Notes: a model not told the origin generated them from the sequence alone. Counted from the stretch's first letter, positions 24,294 through 32,741 are shown. The stretch: DNA of 49,563 nt from Candidatus Odyssella sp. (GCA_016792765.1 JAEULD010000216.1:1-49563); one strand, 5' to 3'. A program made the numbers and translations.

Positions 24294-24326
24294 CGCCGGC
24301 CGAGAAATCGGCCGGCGTTTTCTTTT
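24294..24326 (+). terminator. Intrinsic terminator of ctrA
   Basis: A perfect stem CGCCGGCCGA / TCGGCCGGCG with a GAAA tetraloop is followed at once by TTTTCTTTT. This is the best rho-independent terminator in the window, about 97 bp after the ctrA stop codon. Confidence 0.92.
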
Positions 24327-24329
24327 GCC

Positions 24330-24367
24330 GGCGGCGCGCGTTACCCGCCCGTAACGGACGCGCCGCC
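24330..24367. other. Long GC-rich hairpin before the pirin gene
   Basis: GGCGGCGCG (24330-24338) pairs with CGCGCCGCC (24359-24367), and inside it GTTAC (24340-24344) pairs with GTAAC (24351-24355). It directly follows the ctrA terminator and may add to insulation between ctrA and the pirin gene. No promoter is evident in the remaining bases up to 24459. Confidence 0.35.
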
Positions 24368-24459
24368 GCGAAAGCCCGTGACCGGCGCGCGCGTATTGCC
24401 CGCGGCCCGCGCCGCGCTAGATCAAGCGCGTCCCCTCTTCACGTCCCCCGGAGCGCCCG

Positions 24460-25158
24460 ATGCAGGAAATCCGCCGCAGCGACGACCGCGGCTTCGCCGA
24501 CCACGGCTGGCTGAAGTCGCGCCACAGCTTCTCGTTCGCCGACTATTTCGATCCCGACCACGTGCATTTCGGCCCGCTGCGCGTCATCAACGAAGACCGC
24601 GTGGCGCCCGGCGGCGGCTTCGACACGCACGGCCACCGCGACATGGAGATCGTGAGCTACGTGCTGGCCGGCGCGCTCCGGCACAAGGACAGCATGGGCA
24701 ACGGCTCGGTGATCCGGCCCGGCGACGTCCAGCGCATGAGCGCCGGCGCGGGCGTGCTGCACAGCGAGTTCAACGACTCGCGCGAGGAGCAGGTGCATTT
24801 CCTCCAGATCTGGATCGTGCCCGACGCGGCCGGAATCGCGCCCGGCTACGAGCAGAAGCACTTTGCGCCGGCCGAGAAGCGCGGGCGCCTGCGCCTCGTC
24901 GCGGCCAGGGACGGCCGCGACGGCGCCGTGAAGATCCATCAGGACGCGTCGGTCTATGCCGGCCTGTTCGACGGCGCGGAGAGCGCCGCGCTGCCGCTGG
25001 GGCCCGGCCGCAAGGCCTATGTCCACGTCGCGCGCGGCGGCGTCGCGGCCAACGGAACCGCCCTCGCCGCCGGCGACGCGCTGAAGCTGCGGGATGTGGA
25101 TGCGGTCAAGCTCGAGCGCGGCCGCGACGCCGAAGTGCTCGTGTTCGACCTGCCGTAG
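24460..25158 (+). CDS. Pirin family protein (YhhW-like, quercetinase type)
   Basis: A 232-residue bicupin protein. The N-terminal cupin carries the metal site: GGFDTHGHRDMEIVSYVL (His ligands), then RMSAGAGVLHSEFN with the further His and Glu. LKSRHSFSFADYFDPDHVHFGPLRVINED is the usual pirin start. Family members include E. coli YhhW with quercetin 2,3-dioxygenase activity; others are redox-sensitive cofactors. The physiological substrate is unknown. It is convergent with chpT. A second, more divergent pirin lies at 46778-47638. Confidence 0.9.
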   Translation: MQEIRRSDDRGFADHGWLKSRHSFSFADYFDPDHVHFGPLRVINEDRVAPGGGFDTHGHRDMEIVSYVLAGALRHKDSMGNGSVIRPGDVQRMSAGAGVLHSEFNDSREEQVHFLQIWIVPDAAGIAPGYEQKHFAPAEKRGRLRLVAARDGRDGAVKIHQDASVYAGLFDGAESAALPLGPGRKAYVHVARGGVAANGTALAAGDALKLRDVDAVKLERGRDAEVLVFDLP

Positions 25159-25195
25159 CGTGGCGGCGATCGGGAAGCGAGGGCCGGCGCCGCGG

Positions 25196-25891
25196 TCAGG
25201 TCGGCAGCGCGACGCGGTGCGCGAGCATGCCGGGCTGCGGATAGTCGAGCGTGAGCCTGCCGCCCATCGTCTCGGCGATGCGGGCGGTGAAGTAGCCGTG
25301 CACGTTGCGCGGCGTGAGCTGCTCGAGGGCGATCGTGCCCATCAGCGCCGCGAGCGTGAGTTCCTCGACGCGCACGCCCTGCCCCGACCCCACCACCGTG
25401 AAGCGGAGCTGCTGCGGACCCGGCTCGACGAACACTTCGATGGCGCCGCCGCGCGGCAGGCTCTCGGCGCCGAGCGCGACCATGTTGAGCAGGAGCTTCA
25501 GCGATTCGTCGCCGAACGGCCAGGCGGCCGGGCCGTCGGCCTCGGGCCACACGACCTTGTTGCGCGGCCCGATGACGGCCGGCGTCAGCAGGTCGCGCGC
25601 CTCGCGCAGCGTCTTGACGGCGCCCGGCGCGAGGCCGAACGCGACGCGGTAGAAACGCACGCGCTCCGACAGGTCGCGGGCGCTCATGGCGACGAGCTGC
25701 ATCGCGTCGGCATCGAGCGCGCCGCCGCTCTCCTTGGCCAGTTCGAGGCCGTTGGAGATGGCGCCCACCGGCCCGGCGATGTCGTGCAGCACGCGCGAAT
25801 GGAGCAGATGAACCACGCGCAGGTCGAAGCCCACGGGCACCGAGCGGCCCGCGCCCATGTTCAGGATCGGCTGGTTCATCAGAGGCTCCAT
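25196..25891 (-). CDS. chpT: Histidine phosphotransferase ChpT
   Basis: A 231-residue dimeric phosphotransferase that passes phosphate from CckA to CtrA (and CpdR). It resembles a histidine kinase with a four-helix DHp region, where VLHDIAGPVGAISNGLEL near the N-terminus has the phospho-acceptor His36, and a degenerate ATPase-like domain (LKLLLNMVALGAESLPRGGAIEV) lacking nucleotide-binding glycine boxes. The ATG at 25891 has AAAGG upstream; an ATG at 25879 (SD GGAG) is an alternative. A perfect CtrA box lies 44 bp upstream at 25935-25949, shared with the divergent DUF3553 gene. Confidence 0.93.
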   Translation of the reverse strand: MEPLMNQPILNMGAGRSVPVGFDLRVVHLLHSRVLHDIAGPVGAISNGLELAKESGGALDADAMQLVAMSARDLSERVRFYRVAFGLAPGAVKTLREARDLLTPAVIGPRNKVVWPEADGPAAWPFGDESLKLLLNMVALGAESLPRGGAIEVFVEPGPQQLRFTVVGSGQGVRVEELTLAALMGTIALEQLTPRNVHGYFTARIAETMGGRLTLDYPQPGMLAHRVALPT

Positions 25892-25934
25892 CGCTGCGGC
25901 CTTTGCCAAGGGTGGAGGCTTAGGGGCAAATTCG

Positions 25935-25949
25935 TTAACAGCACGTTAA
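25935..25949. promoter_or_regulatory. Perfect CtrA box between chpT and the DUF3553 gene
   Basis: TTAA-CAGCACG-TTAA is an exact match to the CtrA consensus TTAA-N7-TTAA. It lies in the divergent intergenic region, 44 bp from the chpT start and 48 bp from the DUF3553 start. A further TTAA is at 25967-25970. Confidence 0.8.
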
Positions 25950-25996
25950 GACATTTCAACGGTGTGTTAACGGCGTCCGAATCGGGAGTATTTACC

Positions 25997-26176
25997 ATGT
26001 CCGGAACGCTCGTGCCCGGCACTTTCGTGTGCCATCCTGGGCGCCCCGAATGGGGGCTCGGCCAGGTGCAAAGCGCCGTCGGCAACCGGGTGACGGTCAA
26101 TTTCGAGAACGCCGGCAAGCAATTCGTCAACGCCGACGCGGTGGCGCTCGAGATCGTCGAGCAAGCGCGTCGCTAG
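25997..26176 (+). CDS. DUF3553 small protein
   Basis: A 59-residue protein matching the DUF3553 pattern: LVPGTFVCHPGRPEWGLGQVQSAVGNRVTVNFENAGKQFVN. It looks like a small SH3-like beta barrel related to the N-terminal module of UvrD/CarD-type proteins; the function is unknown. The ATG at 25997 has SD GGGAG. It is divergent from chpT with a shared CtrA box, so it may be under cell-cycle control. Its TAG stop overlaps the stop of mobA by 3 bp (CTAG read on both strands). Confidence 0.82.
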   Translation: MSGTLVPGTFVCHPGRPEWGLGQVQSAVGNRVTVNFENAGKQFVNADAVALEIVEQARR

Positions 26177-26796
26177 CCGGCCAGCGGCAGCAGCCGCTCC
26201 GCCTCGGCGAGGTCTTCGGGCCGGTTCGCGTTGAAAAACGGATCGAACGGCTGCGCCGGGAACTCCGCCACGGCAAGCCGGTAGCGCCCGGTCCACACGT
26301 CCACCTTGCGCACGCCCTCGTCCATCGCGCGCCGGAGATCGGCGGCGAGCCGCACCGGCCAGAGGCCGAACACCGGATGATCCTGTCCGTCCGAGCGCGC
26401 GCAGGCCATGTCGGCGCCCGCGCGCGCCACCGCCGCGTGCAGGCGCGCGACGAGATCGCGCGGAAAGAACGGCGCGTCGGTCGCGAAGGTCGCGAGCCAT
26501 TCCGCGCCGGCATGGCGCTGCGCCGCCCACTCCATCCCCGCCAGCACGCCGGCGAGCGGCCCCGCGAAGCCCGCGATCGTGTCGGCCACGACCGGGAGTC
26601 CGAACGCGGCGAAGCGCGCGGGATCGCCGTTCGCGTTGATGGCCAGCGCCGCCACTTGCGGCCGCGCGCGCTCGACGATGTGCGCGAGCAGCGGCCGGCC
26701 GCCGAGCGGGCGCAGGCACTTGTCGCCCCCGCCCATGCGCCGCGCGAGGCCGCCGGCGAGGAGAACGCCCTCCGTGCGCGGAAGCGCGCTGGCCAC
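26173..26796 (-). CDS. mobA: Molybdenum cofactor guanylyltransferase MobA
   Basis: A 207-residue nucleotidyltransferase that joins GMP to molybdopterin to make the MGD cofactor of DMSO-reductase-family enzymes such as formate dehydrogenase. The N-terminal signature GVLLAGGLARRMGGGDKCL binds GTP, LATFATDAPFFP is the metal-binding region, and FFNANRPEDLAEAERLL is the typical C-terminus. The start is a GTG at 26796, 4 bp after the stop of the alpha/beta hydrolase gene, suggesting co-transcription. Related genes in the window are fdhD, moaA and the TupA-like gene. Confidence 0.92.
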   Translation of the reverse strand: MASALPRTEGVLLAGGLARRMGGGDKCLRPLGGRPLLAHIVERARPQVAALAINANGDPARFAAFGLPVVADTIAGFAGPLAGVLAGMEWAAQRHAGAEWLATFATDAPFFPRDLVARLHAAVARAGADMACARSDGQDHPVFGLWPVRLAADLRRAMDEGVRKVDVWTGRYRLAVAEFPAQPFDPFFNANRPEDLAEAERLLPLAG

Positions 26797-26800
26797 GGCG

Positions 26801-27685
26801 CTACTTCTTCTCCTGCCCGAACGGCGCGGTGACGAGCGTGCGCGGATCGCGCCTGCCCCACTTGCCCTGCTCGACGAGCGTGAGGAAATCGAGCACGAGC
26901 CGGTTGAACGCGTCGGGCTCCTCGAGATTCACGCAATGCCCGGTCTTGGGCAGGATCGCGAGCCCCGCATAGGGCATGGTGCGCTTCAGCCACAGGCTCG
27001 CATCGAGGCAGGGCTCGTCCTCGTCGCCCGAGACGACGAGCATTGGGATCGTCATCGCGGCGATGGCCGCTTCGAGATCGTAGAGCGAGGGCCGCGTCGC
27101 CTGATAGCCGCGCAGCGTCAGCGCCGAACCCTTGGCCGAATGTTCGGCGAGATAGCGCTTCTCTTCCTCCCAGCCGCGCGGATCCTTGTTCTGGAGCTGC
27201 ACGCGCGCGGGCCCCACCGCCATCGCCTCGGCGACGACCTTCGAGCCCTCGCGCTCGAACCGCGCCGCGGCGGCGACCGAATCCGACTGGAAGCGCGCGC
27301 GCAGGTCCTTGGGGGCGCCCGAGCCGATGCCGGCCGTGACCAGCGCGGTCGCGCGCCTGGGATGGCGCAGGCCGAAATGCAGCGTCGCGAAGGCGCCCAT
27401 GCTGAGGCCCACGACGTGCGCGTGGCCGATCCCGAGATGGTCGAGCACGGCGGCGGCGTCGTCGGCCTGCTGCTCCTGCCGGTAGGACCCGGCGTCGTCG
27501 GGTACGTCGGAGGGCGGATAGCCGCGCGCGTTGTAGGCGATGCAGCGATAGCGCCGCGCGAAGAAGCGCAGCTGCGCCTCCCAGCTGCGGTGATCGCCGG
27601 CGAACTCGTGCACGAACAGCAGCGGATGGCCGCTGCCGGCCTCCTCGAAATAGAGCTTGGCACCCGCGGATTGTGCGTAGGGCAT
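26801..27685 (-). CDS. Alpha/beta hydrolase
   Basis: A 294-residue single-domain alpha/beta hydrolase. The oxyanion region is LLFVHEFAGDHRSW, the nucleophile elbow GLSMGAF carries Ser near residue 100, the acid is in VVSGDEDEPC, and the base is His in KTGHCVNLEEP. It most resembles enol-lactonase or general carboxylesterase members; substrate unknown. The ATG at 27685 was chosen because MPYAQSAGAKLYFEEAGSG is the standard first strand; the longer frame to 27745 adds unrelated basic sequence. mobA follows 4 bp later. Confidence 0.88.
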   Translation of the reverse strand: MPYAQSAGAKLYFEEAGSGHPLLFVHEFAGDHRSWEAQLRFFARRYRCIAYNARGYPPSDVPDDAGSYRQEQQADDAAAVLDHLGIGHAHVVGLSMGAFATLHFGLRHPRRATALVTAGIGSGAPKDLRARFQSDSVAAAARFEREGSKVVAEAMAVGPARVQLQNKDPRGWEEEKRYLAEHSAKGSALTLRGYQATRPSLYDLEAAIAAMTIPMLVVSGDEDEPCLDASLWLKRTMPYAGLAILPKTGHCVNLEEPDAFNRLVLDFLTLVEQGKWGRRDPRTLVTAPFGQEKK

Positions 27686-27821
27686 CGTCGGCCTCGCAGT
27701 TCGTTCCCGTTTCCGCGAATAGCCGCGGAAATCGCCGCGGCGCAAGCCGCGCGCCCCCGGTGCGGCCTTTCAAAACGCGGGCCGGCCTGATATATTACCA
27801 TTGAGGCTGGGGGGTCTCACT

Positions 27822-28793
27822 ATGGCGGTGGGGGGATGGCGCCGGCGCGATACCGTGGCCGCACTCTGTGCCACGGCGTTGCTGCCGGCGCGTACCGCCC
27901 GCGCGCAGCCGGTCAGGCCGCCGCGCGTCGGCGTGCTCGTCCCGGCCAATCCCGACACGTTCCGCATTCCGTTCGAGCAGGGGTTGAGCGCGCGCGGCTA
28001 TGTCGTCGGCCGCACGGTCGCGCTCGAATTCCGCTCGGCCGACGGCCGTCCCGAGCGCCTCCCGGCGCTGGCGGCGGATCTCGTCCGGATCAAGGTCGAC
28101 GTCATCGTGGCCTTTCAGACACCTGCGGCGCACGCGGCCAAGGACGCGACGCGCGACATCCCGATCGTGATCGCCGCCGGCGACCCGATCGGCACGGGCC
28201 TGGTCGAGAGCCTGGCGCGCCCCGGCGGCAACGTCACCGGCCTATCGTCGACGACGTCGGAACTGGGCGAGAAGACGCTCGAGTTGCTGCGGGAATTGCT
28301 GCCAGGGCTGCGCCGGGCCGGCATGCTGCTGAACGCCGTGGACCCGTTCACGCGGCCGTACTTCCGCAACTTCGAGAGCGGCGCGGCCGCGCTCGGAGTC
28401 GCGCTCAAACCGGTCAGCGTTCGCGGCGCCGAGGAATTCGCGCGCGCCTTCGCCGAGCTGAACGGATGGGGCGCCGAGGCCGTCATCGTGCAGCCCAGCC
28501 TGCCGCGCAAGCCGGCGCTCGATCTCGTCCGCCAATATCGGCTGCCCTCCGTCTCGGCCAGCCGCTCCTTCGCGGTCGAAGGCGGCCTCATGGCCTTTGC
28601 CGCGGACTCGCGCCGCAACTACCGGGACGTGGCCGCCTACGTCGACAAGATCCTCAAGGGCAGCAGGCCGAGCGACCTGCCGCTGCAGCAGCCGACGACC
28701 TACGAACTGGTGGTCAACGCGAAGGTCGCGAGCGCGCTCGGCCTCAAGGTCCCGGTCGATCTGCTCACCCGCGCCAACGAAGTCATCGAATGA
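27822..28793 (+). CDS. ABC transporter substrate-binding protein, COG2984 type
   Basis: A 323-residue periplasmic-binding protein. The N-terminus has a signal sequence with an Arg run (GGWRRRDTVAALCATALLPARTARAQ). The mature part follows the ABC_sub_bind/TrpX pattern: RVGVLVPANPDTFRIPFEQGLSARGY, IPIVIAAGDPIGTGLVESLARPGGNVTGLS and a C-terminal LPLQQPTTYELVVNAKVASALGLKVP. Orphan members like this, without permease or ATPase neighbours, are abundant in some alphaproteobacteria. The ligand is not predictable. The ATG at 27822 has a G-rich Shine-Dalgarno; a TTG at 27801 would add seven residues. Confidence 0.87.
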   Translation: MAVGGWRRRDTVAALCATALLPARTARAQPVRPPRVGVLVPANPDTFRIPFEQGLSARGYVVGRTVALEFRSADGRPERLPALAADLVRIKVDVIVAFQTPAAHAAKDATRDIPIVIAAGDPIGTGLVESLARPGGNVTGLSSTTSELGEKTLELLRELLPGLRRAGMLLNAVDPFTRPYFRNFESGAAALGVALKPVSVRGAEEFARAFAELNGWGAEAVIVQPSLPRKPALDLVRQYRLPSVSASRSFAVEGGLMAFAADSRRNYRDVAAYVDKILKGSRPSDLPLQQPTTYELVVNAKVASALGLKVPVDLLTRANEVIE

Positions 28794-28833
28794 GGCCGAC
28801 CGCGCCGCGCCCGCACGCCGCCGCTGGCGCGCG

Positions 28834-29892
28834 CTAGAACCGGCGCGGCTCGCCGGGCTCGATCACCCACACGCGGTCCGCCGGCACGCCGGCCGCGGCG
28901 GCGGCGCGCGGAACGTCGGCGCGCGCCGCATGCGCGTCGTCGGTGCCGAGCGCGAACGTGCCCCAATGCATCGCCAGCATGCGCCGCGCGCGCAGATCCG
29001 CGAACGCGCGCAGCGCCTCGGCGGGATCGAGATGGACGTGGCGGTTGACCACGCGCGGGCCGTAGGCGGCGACCGGGAGCAGCGCGAGGTCGATCGGGCC
29101 GTGGGCGGCGCCGATGCGCGCGAAATGCGGCCCGTAGCCGGTGTCGCCGGCGAAATAGACCCGCCTGGCGCGGCCGCCGCGCGTCTCGGCGAGCCACGAA
29201 CCCCACAGCGCGCGGTTGCGATCGAACAGGCCGCGGCCCGAATCGTGCCGCGCCGGCAGCAGGCGCAACGTCACCGCCGTCGCCCCCTCCCCGAGCCGCG
29301 CCGCGCCGCCCCAATCGAGCCGCAGCGTGCGCGCGCAGCCGAAATCCTCGCGCCCGCCGACGCCGAGCGGCAACAGGCACACCGGCCGGTCGCGCGCCGC
29401 GATCCGGCGGATCGCGTCCGGCTCGAAATGGTCGTAGTGGTCGTGCGAGACGAGGATCGCGTCGACGCGCGGCAGGTCCGCGAGCGCGATGCCGGGCGGC
29501 ACGAGCCGGCGCGGACCCGCCGGCGGCACCGGCGTCGCGTAGTCGCCGAACAGCGGATCGAACAGCAGCGTCTTGCCGCCGAGCCGCACCAGCACCGTCG
29601 CATGGCCGATCCACAGCACGGCGTCGGCCCCGCCGGTCGCGTCCCAGGCCGCGCGCGCGGCGGCCGAGCCTTGCCGCGCCGCGCGCGGCTGTGCGTCGGG
29701 ATTGGGAAGGATCGCGAGCCGCAGCCGGTCGAAGCCGAACGCCACCGCATCCGGCGGGCGCGCCGCCGGCACGTTGCGGAACCCGCCCTCGACGTGATGC
29801 GCAGGCGCTCCGGGAACCGGCGTGGCGGGCTCGCTCGCACAGGCGGCGATCGTCGCGGCCAGGGCCGCCAGCGCGGTGATCCGGAGCCTCAT
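28834..29892 (-). CDS. Metallo-beta-lactamase-fold lipoprotein (UlaG/NAPE-PLD-like)
   Basis: A 352-residue lipoprotein. The signal peptide ends in lipobox IAAC near residue 18. The metallo-beta-lactamase fold shows WIGHATVLVRLGGKTLLFDPLF, the metal motif SHDHYDHFE, His in LPARHDSGRG, Asp in FAGDTGYGPHFARIG and a final His in LAMHWGTF. This matches the UlaG/RomA/NAPE-PLD-like hydrolases, often acting on phosphodiesters or lactones; substrate unknown. The ATG at 29892 was chosen for the lipoprotein signal. It is 61 bp after fdhD on the same strand and convergent with the ABC binding protein gene. Confidence 0.87.
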   Translation of the reverse strand: MRLRITALAALAATIAACASEPATPVPGAPAHHVEGGFRNVPAARPPDAVAFGFDRLRLAILPNPDAQPRAARQGSAAARAAWDATGGADAVLWIGHATVLVRLGGKTLLFDPLFGDYATPVPPAGPRRLVPPGIALADLPRVDAILVSHDHYDHFEPDAIRRIAARDRPVCLLPLGVGGREDFGCARTLRLDWGGAARLGEGATAVTLRLLPARHDSGRGLFDRNRALWGSWLAETRGGRARRVYFAGDTGYGPHFARIGAAHGPIDLALLPVAAYGPRVVNRHVHLDPAEALRAFADLRARRMLAMHWGTFALGTDDAHAARADVPRAAAAAGVPADRVWVIEPGEPRRF

Positions 29893-29928
29893 CGAAATAA
29901 ACGCTAACACGCCCGCGCGGCGGCGGCG

Positions 29929-29942
29929 TTGCGCCAGGTCAA
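29929..29942 (-). promoter_or_regulatory. Weak FNR/CRP-like palindrome
   Basis: On the minus strand TTGAC-CTGG-CGCAA resembles the FNR consensus TTGAT-N4-ATCAA at seven of ten positions. It lies 37 bp upstream of the lipoprotein hydrolase gene. It shares TTGACCTGG with the site at 34133-34146. Confidence 0.25.
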
Positions 29943-29953
29943 GCCGCGCCGCA

Positions 29954-30853
29954 CTACTCCGCCTCGTCTCCGCCGCTTCCCTTCCGCCGCGCATGCTTCG
30001 GCTCGTCGGCGGCGTAGCGCGTGTCCGCGTCGAACACGATGCGATGCTCGCCGGCCAGCGCGACGAAGCGCTTGCCGCGCGCGCGGCCGATCAGCGTGAG
30101 ATCGGCCTTCTTGGCGAGTTCCACCCCCCAGGCGGTGAAGCCCGAGCGCGAGATGAGGATCGGGATCCGCATCTGCACGGTCTTGATCACCATCTCCGAG
30201 GTGAGGCGGCCGGTCGTGTAGAAGCTCTTGTTCTCGGGGCCCAGGCCTTTCAGGTGCATGTAGCCCGCGATCTTGTCGACCGCGTTGTGCCGCCCGACGT
30301 CTTCCATGTAGACGAGCGGCCGGTCTTCCTCGCACAGAACGCAGCCGTGGATCGCGCCGGCCTCGAGATAGAGCGAGGGGATCGTGTTGATCTTCTTCGT
30401 GAGCGCGTAGAGCCACGAGGTTTTGAGCGGCGCGTCCTTGGGCAGCCTGATCTCGTCGAACTTCTCCATGAGGTCGCCGAACACGGTGCCCTGCGCGCAG
30501 CCCGAGGTGCGCGTCTTCTTCTTGAGCTTCTCCTCGAAGTTGGTCGTCCGCCCCGTGCGGACGACGACGACCTGAAGCTCCTCGTCGTAGTCAATGGCCG
30601 TCACCGCGTCGTCGGCTTTCAGCATGTTCTGGTTGAGCAGATAGCCGACCGCGAGATACTGCGGGTAATCGCCGATCGTCATCATCGTGACGATCTCCTG
30701 CCCGTTGAGGAACAGCGTGAGCGGCCGCTCCTCGACGACGGCGGTCTCGACCGGCTTCCCGTCCTGGTCGATGCCGACGACGCGGCGCGTGAGCTTCGCG
30801 TCGGCGGGATCGGGCCGGACGAGGAATTCGGGCGCGGGTGCGGCGTCGGGCAT
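29954..30853 (-). CDS. fdhD: Formate dehydrogenase accessory sulfurtransferase FdhD
   Basis: A 299-residue FdhD. It transfers sulfur from a cysteine desulfurase to the Mo/W-bisMGD cofactor before insertion in formate dehydrogenase. Conserved segments are VVEERPLTLFLNGQEIVTMMT, the cysteine loop RTSGCAQGTVFGD (one cysteine instead of the CxxC of E. coli FdhD), YMEDVGRHNAVDKIAG and ISRSGFTAWGVELAKKADLTLIGRARGKRF. An extra CVLC pair lies near residue 170 (HGCVLCEE). No formate dehydrogenase genes are in the window, but mobA, moaA and the tungstate-type binding protein suggest the same pathway. Confidence 0.93.
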   Translation of the reverse strand: MPDAAPAPEFLVRPDPADAKLTRRVVGIDQDGKPVETAVVEERPLTLFLNGQEIVTMMTIGDYPQYLAVGYLLNQNMLKADDAVTAIDYDEELQVVVVRTGRTTNFEEKLKKKTRTSGCAQGTVFGDLMEKFDEIRLPKDAPLKTSWLYALTKKINTIPSLYLEAGAIHGCVLCEEDRPLVYMEDVGRHNAVDKIAGYMHLKGLGPENKSFYTTGRLTSEMVIKTVQMRIPILISRSGFTAWGVELAKKADLTLIGRARGKRFVALAGEHRIVFDADTRYAADEPKHARRKGSGGDEAE

Positions 30854-30919
30854 GGCGGAAATATGCGGCGTGCGCCGCGCGGGGACAAGCGGGCGGCCAT
30901 GGCCGGCCGCGCGCCGGCT

Positions 30920-31615
30920 CTAGGCGCGCACGGCGTCGGGCCGGCCGGCGATCTCGGCGCCGCACGCATAGGCCAGCACCAGCGGGTGCGCGGCGCCGAC
31001 CGCCGCCGACCACCACAGGTCGCCGGCCGGCACGCCGAGCACGCTCGCGCTCGTGATCGCGTCGCGCGTCCACGATGCGAGGTAATGCGGCCACAGCAGG
31101 AATTGCAGCAGCAGCTCGAGCCAGCCGAACACCGCGCAGCCCGCCGCGCCGGCCAGCGCCAGGCGCCACAGATGCGGCTGCCGCACCAGCAGGACGCCGG
31201 CGATCAGCGCGGGCACGGCGAAGGCGACCCGCGCCGGCGGAAGTCCGAGGGCGCTGACGGCCAGGAATCCGGCGATCCCGAGGGCGGTCATCGCGCCGAG
31301 ACGGCGCAGCAGCGTGGCCGGCGCCGGCGTCGTCCGCAGCCGCGCCATCCACGGCAGCGCCGCGAAGAACCAGGCGCGCGTTCCCATGCCGAACAGGTAG
31401 AGCACGTCTTCGACGCCGAACGGCCAGCCGAACAGCCGCTCCGGCGTCCAATACACGCGCTCGAACACCATCGCGAACGGAACGCCGGGCAGCGCGACGA
31501 TGCCGGCGAACAGGACCATGCGGCGCTGCGGGCCGGCGGCGAGCAGCATCGGCACGAGGAACGCCAGCATCAGGAAACCGCATCCGAGATACGGATAGGC
31601 GTCGAAGAAGCGCAT
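30920..31615 (-). CDS. Polytopic membrane protein, paralog A (lycopene-cyclase-domain-like layout)
   Basis: A 231-residue integral membrane protein with about six or seven helices. It begins MRFFDAYPYLGCGFLMLAFLVPMLLAAGPQRR and has YWTPERLFGWPFGVEDVLYLFGMG followed by AWFFAALP. It aligns closely in its first 95 residues with the protein at 34249-34944 (shared YPY, LAAxGxQRR, YW, RLxGxPxGxEDxxY, WFFAxLP). The size, helix layout and PxGxED motif recall heterodimeric lycopene-cyclase domains (PxE[E/D] motif), but this is a distant likeness only. It directly follows the FtsX-type permease gene (10 bp gap). Confidence 0.65.
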   Translation of the reverse strand: MRFFDAYPYLGCGFLMLAFLVPMLLAAGPQRRMVLFAGIVALPGVPFAMVFERVYWTPERLFGWPFGVEDVLYLFGMGTRAWFFAALPWMARLRTTPAPATLLRRLGAMTALGIAGFLAVSALGLPPARVAFAVPALIAGVLLVRQPHLWRLALAGAAGCAVFGWLELLLQFLLWPHYLASWTRDAITSASVLGVPAGDLWWSAAVGAAHPLVLAYACGAEIAGRPDAVRA

Positions 31616-31625
31616 GGCGTTCGCG

Positions 31626-32741
31626 TCAATCGTGCCGGAGCGCCGCGGCCGGGCGAAGCCGCGCCGCGCGGAACGCGGGATAGAAGGCGCCCGCCGCGCC
31701 GATCGCCACCGCCACCGCGAGGCCGAGCGCGCCCAGCACCAGCGCCGTCGACGCCTCGAGGCCGCCGGGGACGATGACGCGGCTCAGCGCCGACAGTCCG
31801 AAGCCGCCGAGCAGCGCGCCGCCCAGGCCGCCCGTCGCCGCCAGGATCAGCCCTTCGCCGAGGATGAGCGCGAGAATCTGCCGCCGCGTCCAGCCCAGCG
31901 CGGCGAGAATGCCGATCTCGCGGACGCGCTCCTCGACCGCCATGGCCAGCGTGTTGAGCACCGAGAGGGCGGCGATCGCAAGCGCGATCAGCGCGATCGC
32001 CCGGCTCACCCCGGAGACGATGCGCAGCGTCCGGTTCTCGCGCGCGACCTCGTCGGTGGTCACGACCGCGATGCCCGGCCGCAGCGCCGCGATCGCCTTG
32101 CGCACGGCTTCGGTCTGCGCGGCGTCTCCCGGCCGGGTCAGGCGGATCTGGAACAGCGTCACTTCGCCCGGCCGCGCCAGCAGCGCCTGCAGATCCTCGA
32201 GCATCATCAGCGCCATGCCGCGATTGAGCATGCTGTTGAACCCCGAGATCGCCACCACCCGCAGCGGCGCGAAGCCGATCTTCACGGTGCTCCCCACGTC
32301 GGCCTGCAGCGCCTCGGCCAGGCTCTCGCCGAGCACGACCGCGCCTTCGCCGGGCGCCGGCAATCGACCGCGCAGCAGCGGCATCTCCCGCCAGAACGGG
32401 CTGTCGGTCCGCCAGCCGCCGACGAGCGCGTGGTGATCCTCGCCCGCCGGCAGGAACGCGCCGAGCTCGGGCGCGACGCGGGCCACGCCCGGCACCGCGC
32501 GCAGCTCCGCCTCGAACGACTCGGGCAGGCGGCTCGAGAAGAACTCGACCAGGCCGCGCTGCATGACCACGAGATGCGCGCTGCGCTCGTCGAGGCTGGC
32601 GCCCGCCACGGTGCTCAGGCCGCGCGACAGGCCGGCCAGCACCAGGAAGCTTCCCACGGCGAGCGCGACGCCGATCAGCGTGAACAGCGAGCGGCCCGGC
32701 CGCCGCAGCAGATTGCGCAGCATGAAGCCCAGCCACGTCAT
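31626..32741 (-). CDS. FtsX/MacB-type ABC transporter permease
   Basis: A 371-residue permease with the FtsX layout: one N-terminal helix (RSLFTLIGVALAVGSFLVLAGL), a large periplasmic domain (about 45-235) and three C-terminal helices starting VSRAIALIALAIAALSVLNTLAMAVEER. The coupling helix VREIGILAALGWTRRQILALIL is a family hallmark. Such MacB/LolCE-like transporters use mechanotransmission to move lipids, lipoproteins or small molecules from the periplasmic side. Its ATG overlaps the stop of the ATPase gene (ATGA), so the two are translationally coupled. Confidence 0.9.
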   Translation of the reverse strand: MTWLGFMLRNLLRRPGRSLFTLIGVALAVGSFLVLAGLSRGLSTVAGASLDERSAHLVVMQRGLVEFFSSRLPESFEAELRAVPGVARVAPELGAFLPAGEDHHALVGGWRTDSPFWREMPLLRGRLPAPGEGAVVLGESLAEALQADVGSTVKIGFAPLRVVAISGFNSMLNRGMALMMLEDLQALLARPGEVTLFQIRLTRPGDAAQTEAVRKAIAALRPGIAVVTTDEVARENRTLRIVSGVSRAIALIALAIAALSVLNTLAMAVEERVREIGILAALGWTRRQILALILGEGLILAATGGLGGALLGGFGLSALSRVIVPGGLEASTALVLGALGLAVAVAIGAAGAFYPAFRAARLRPAAALRHD

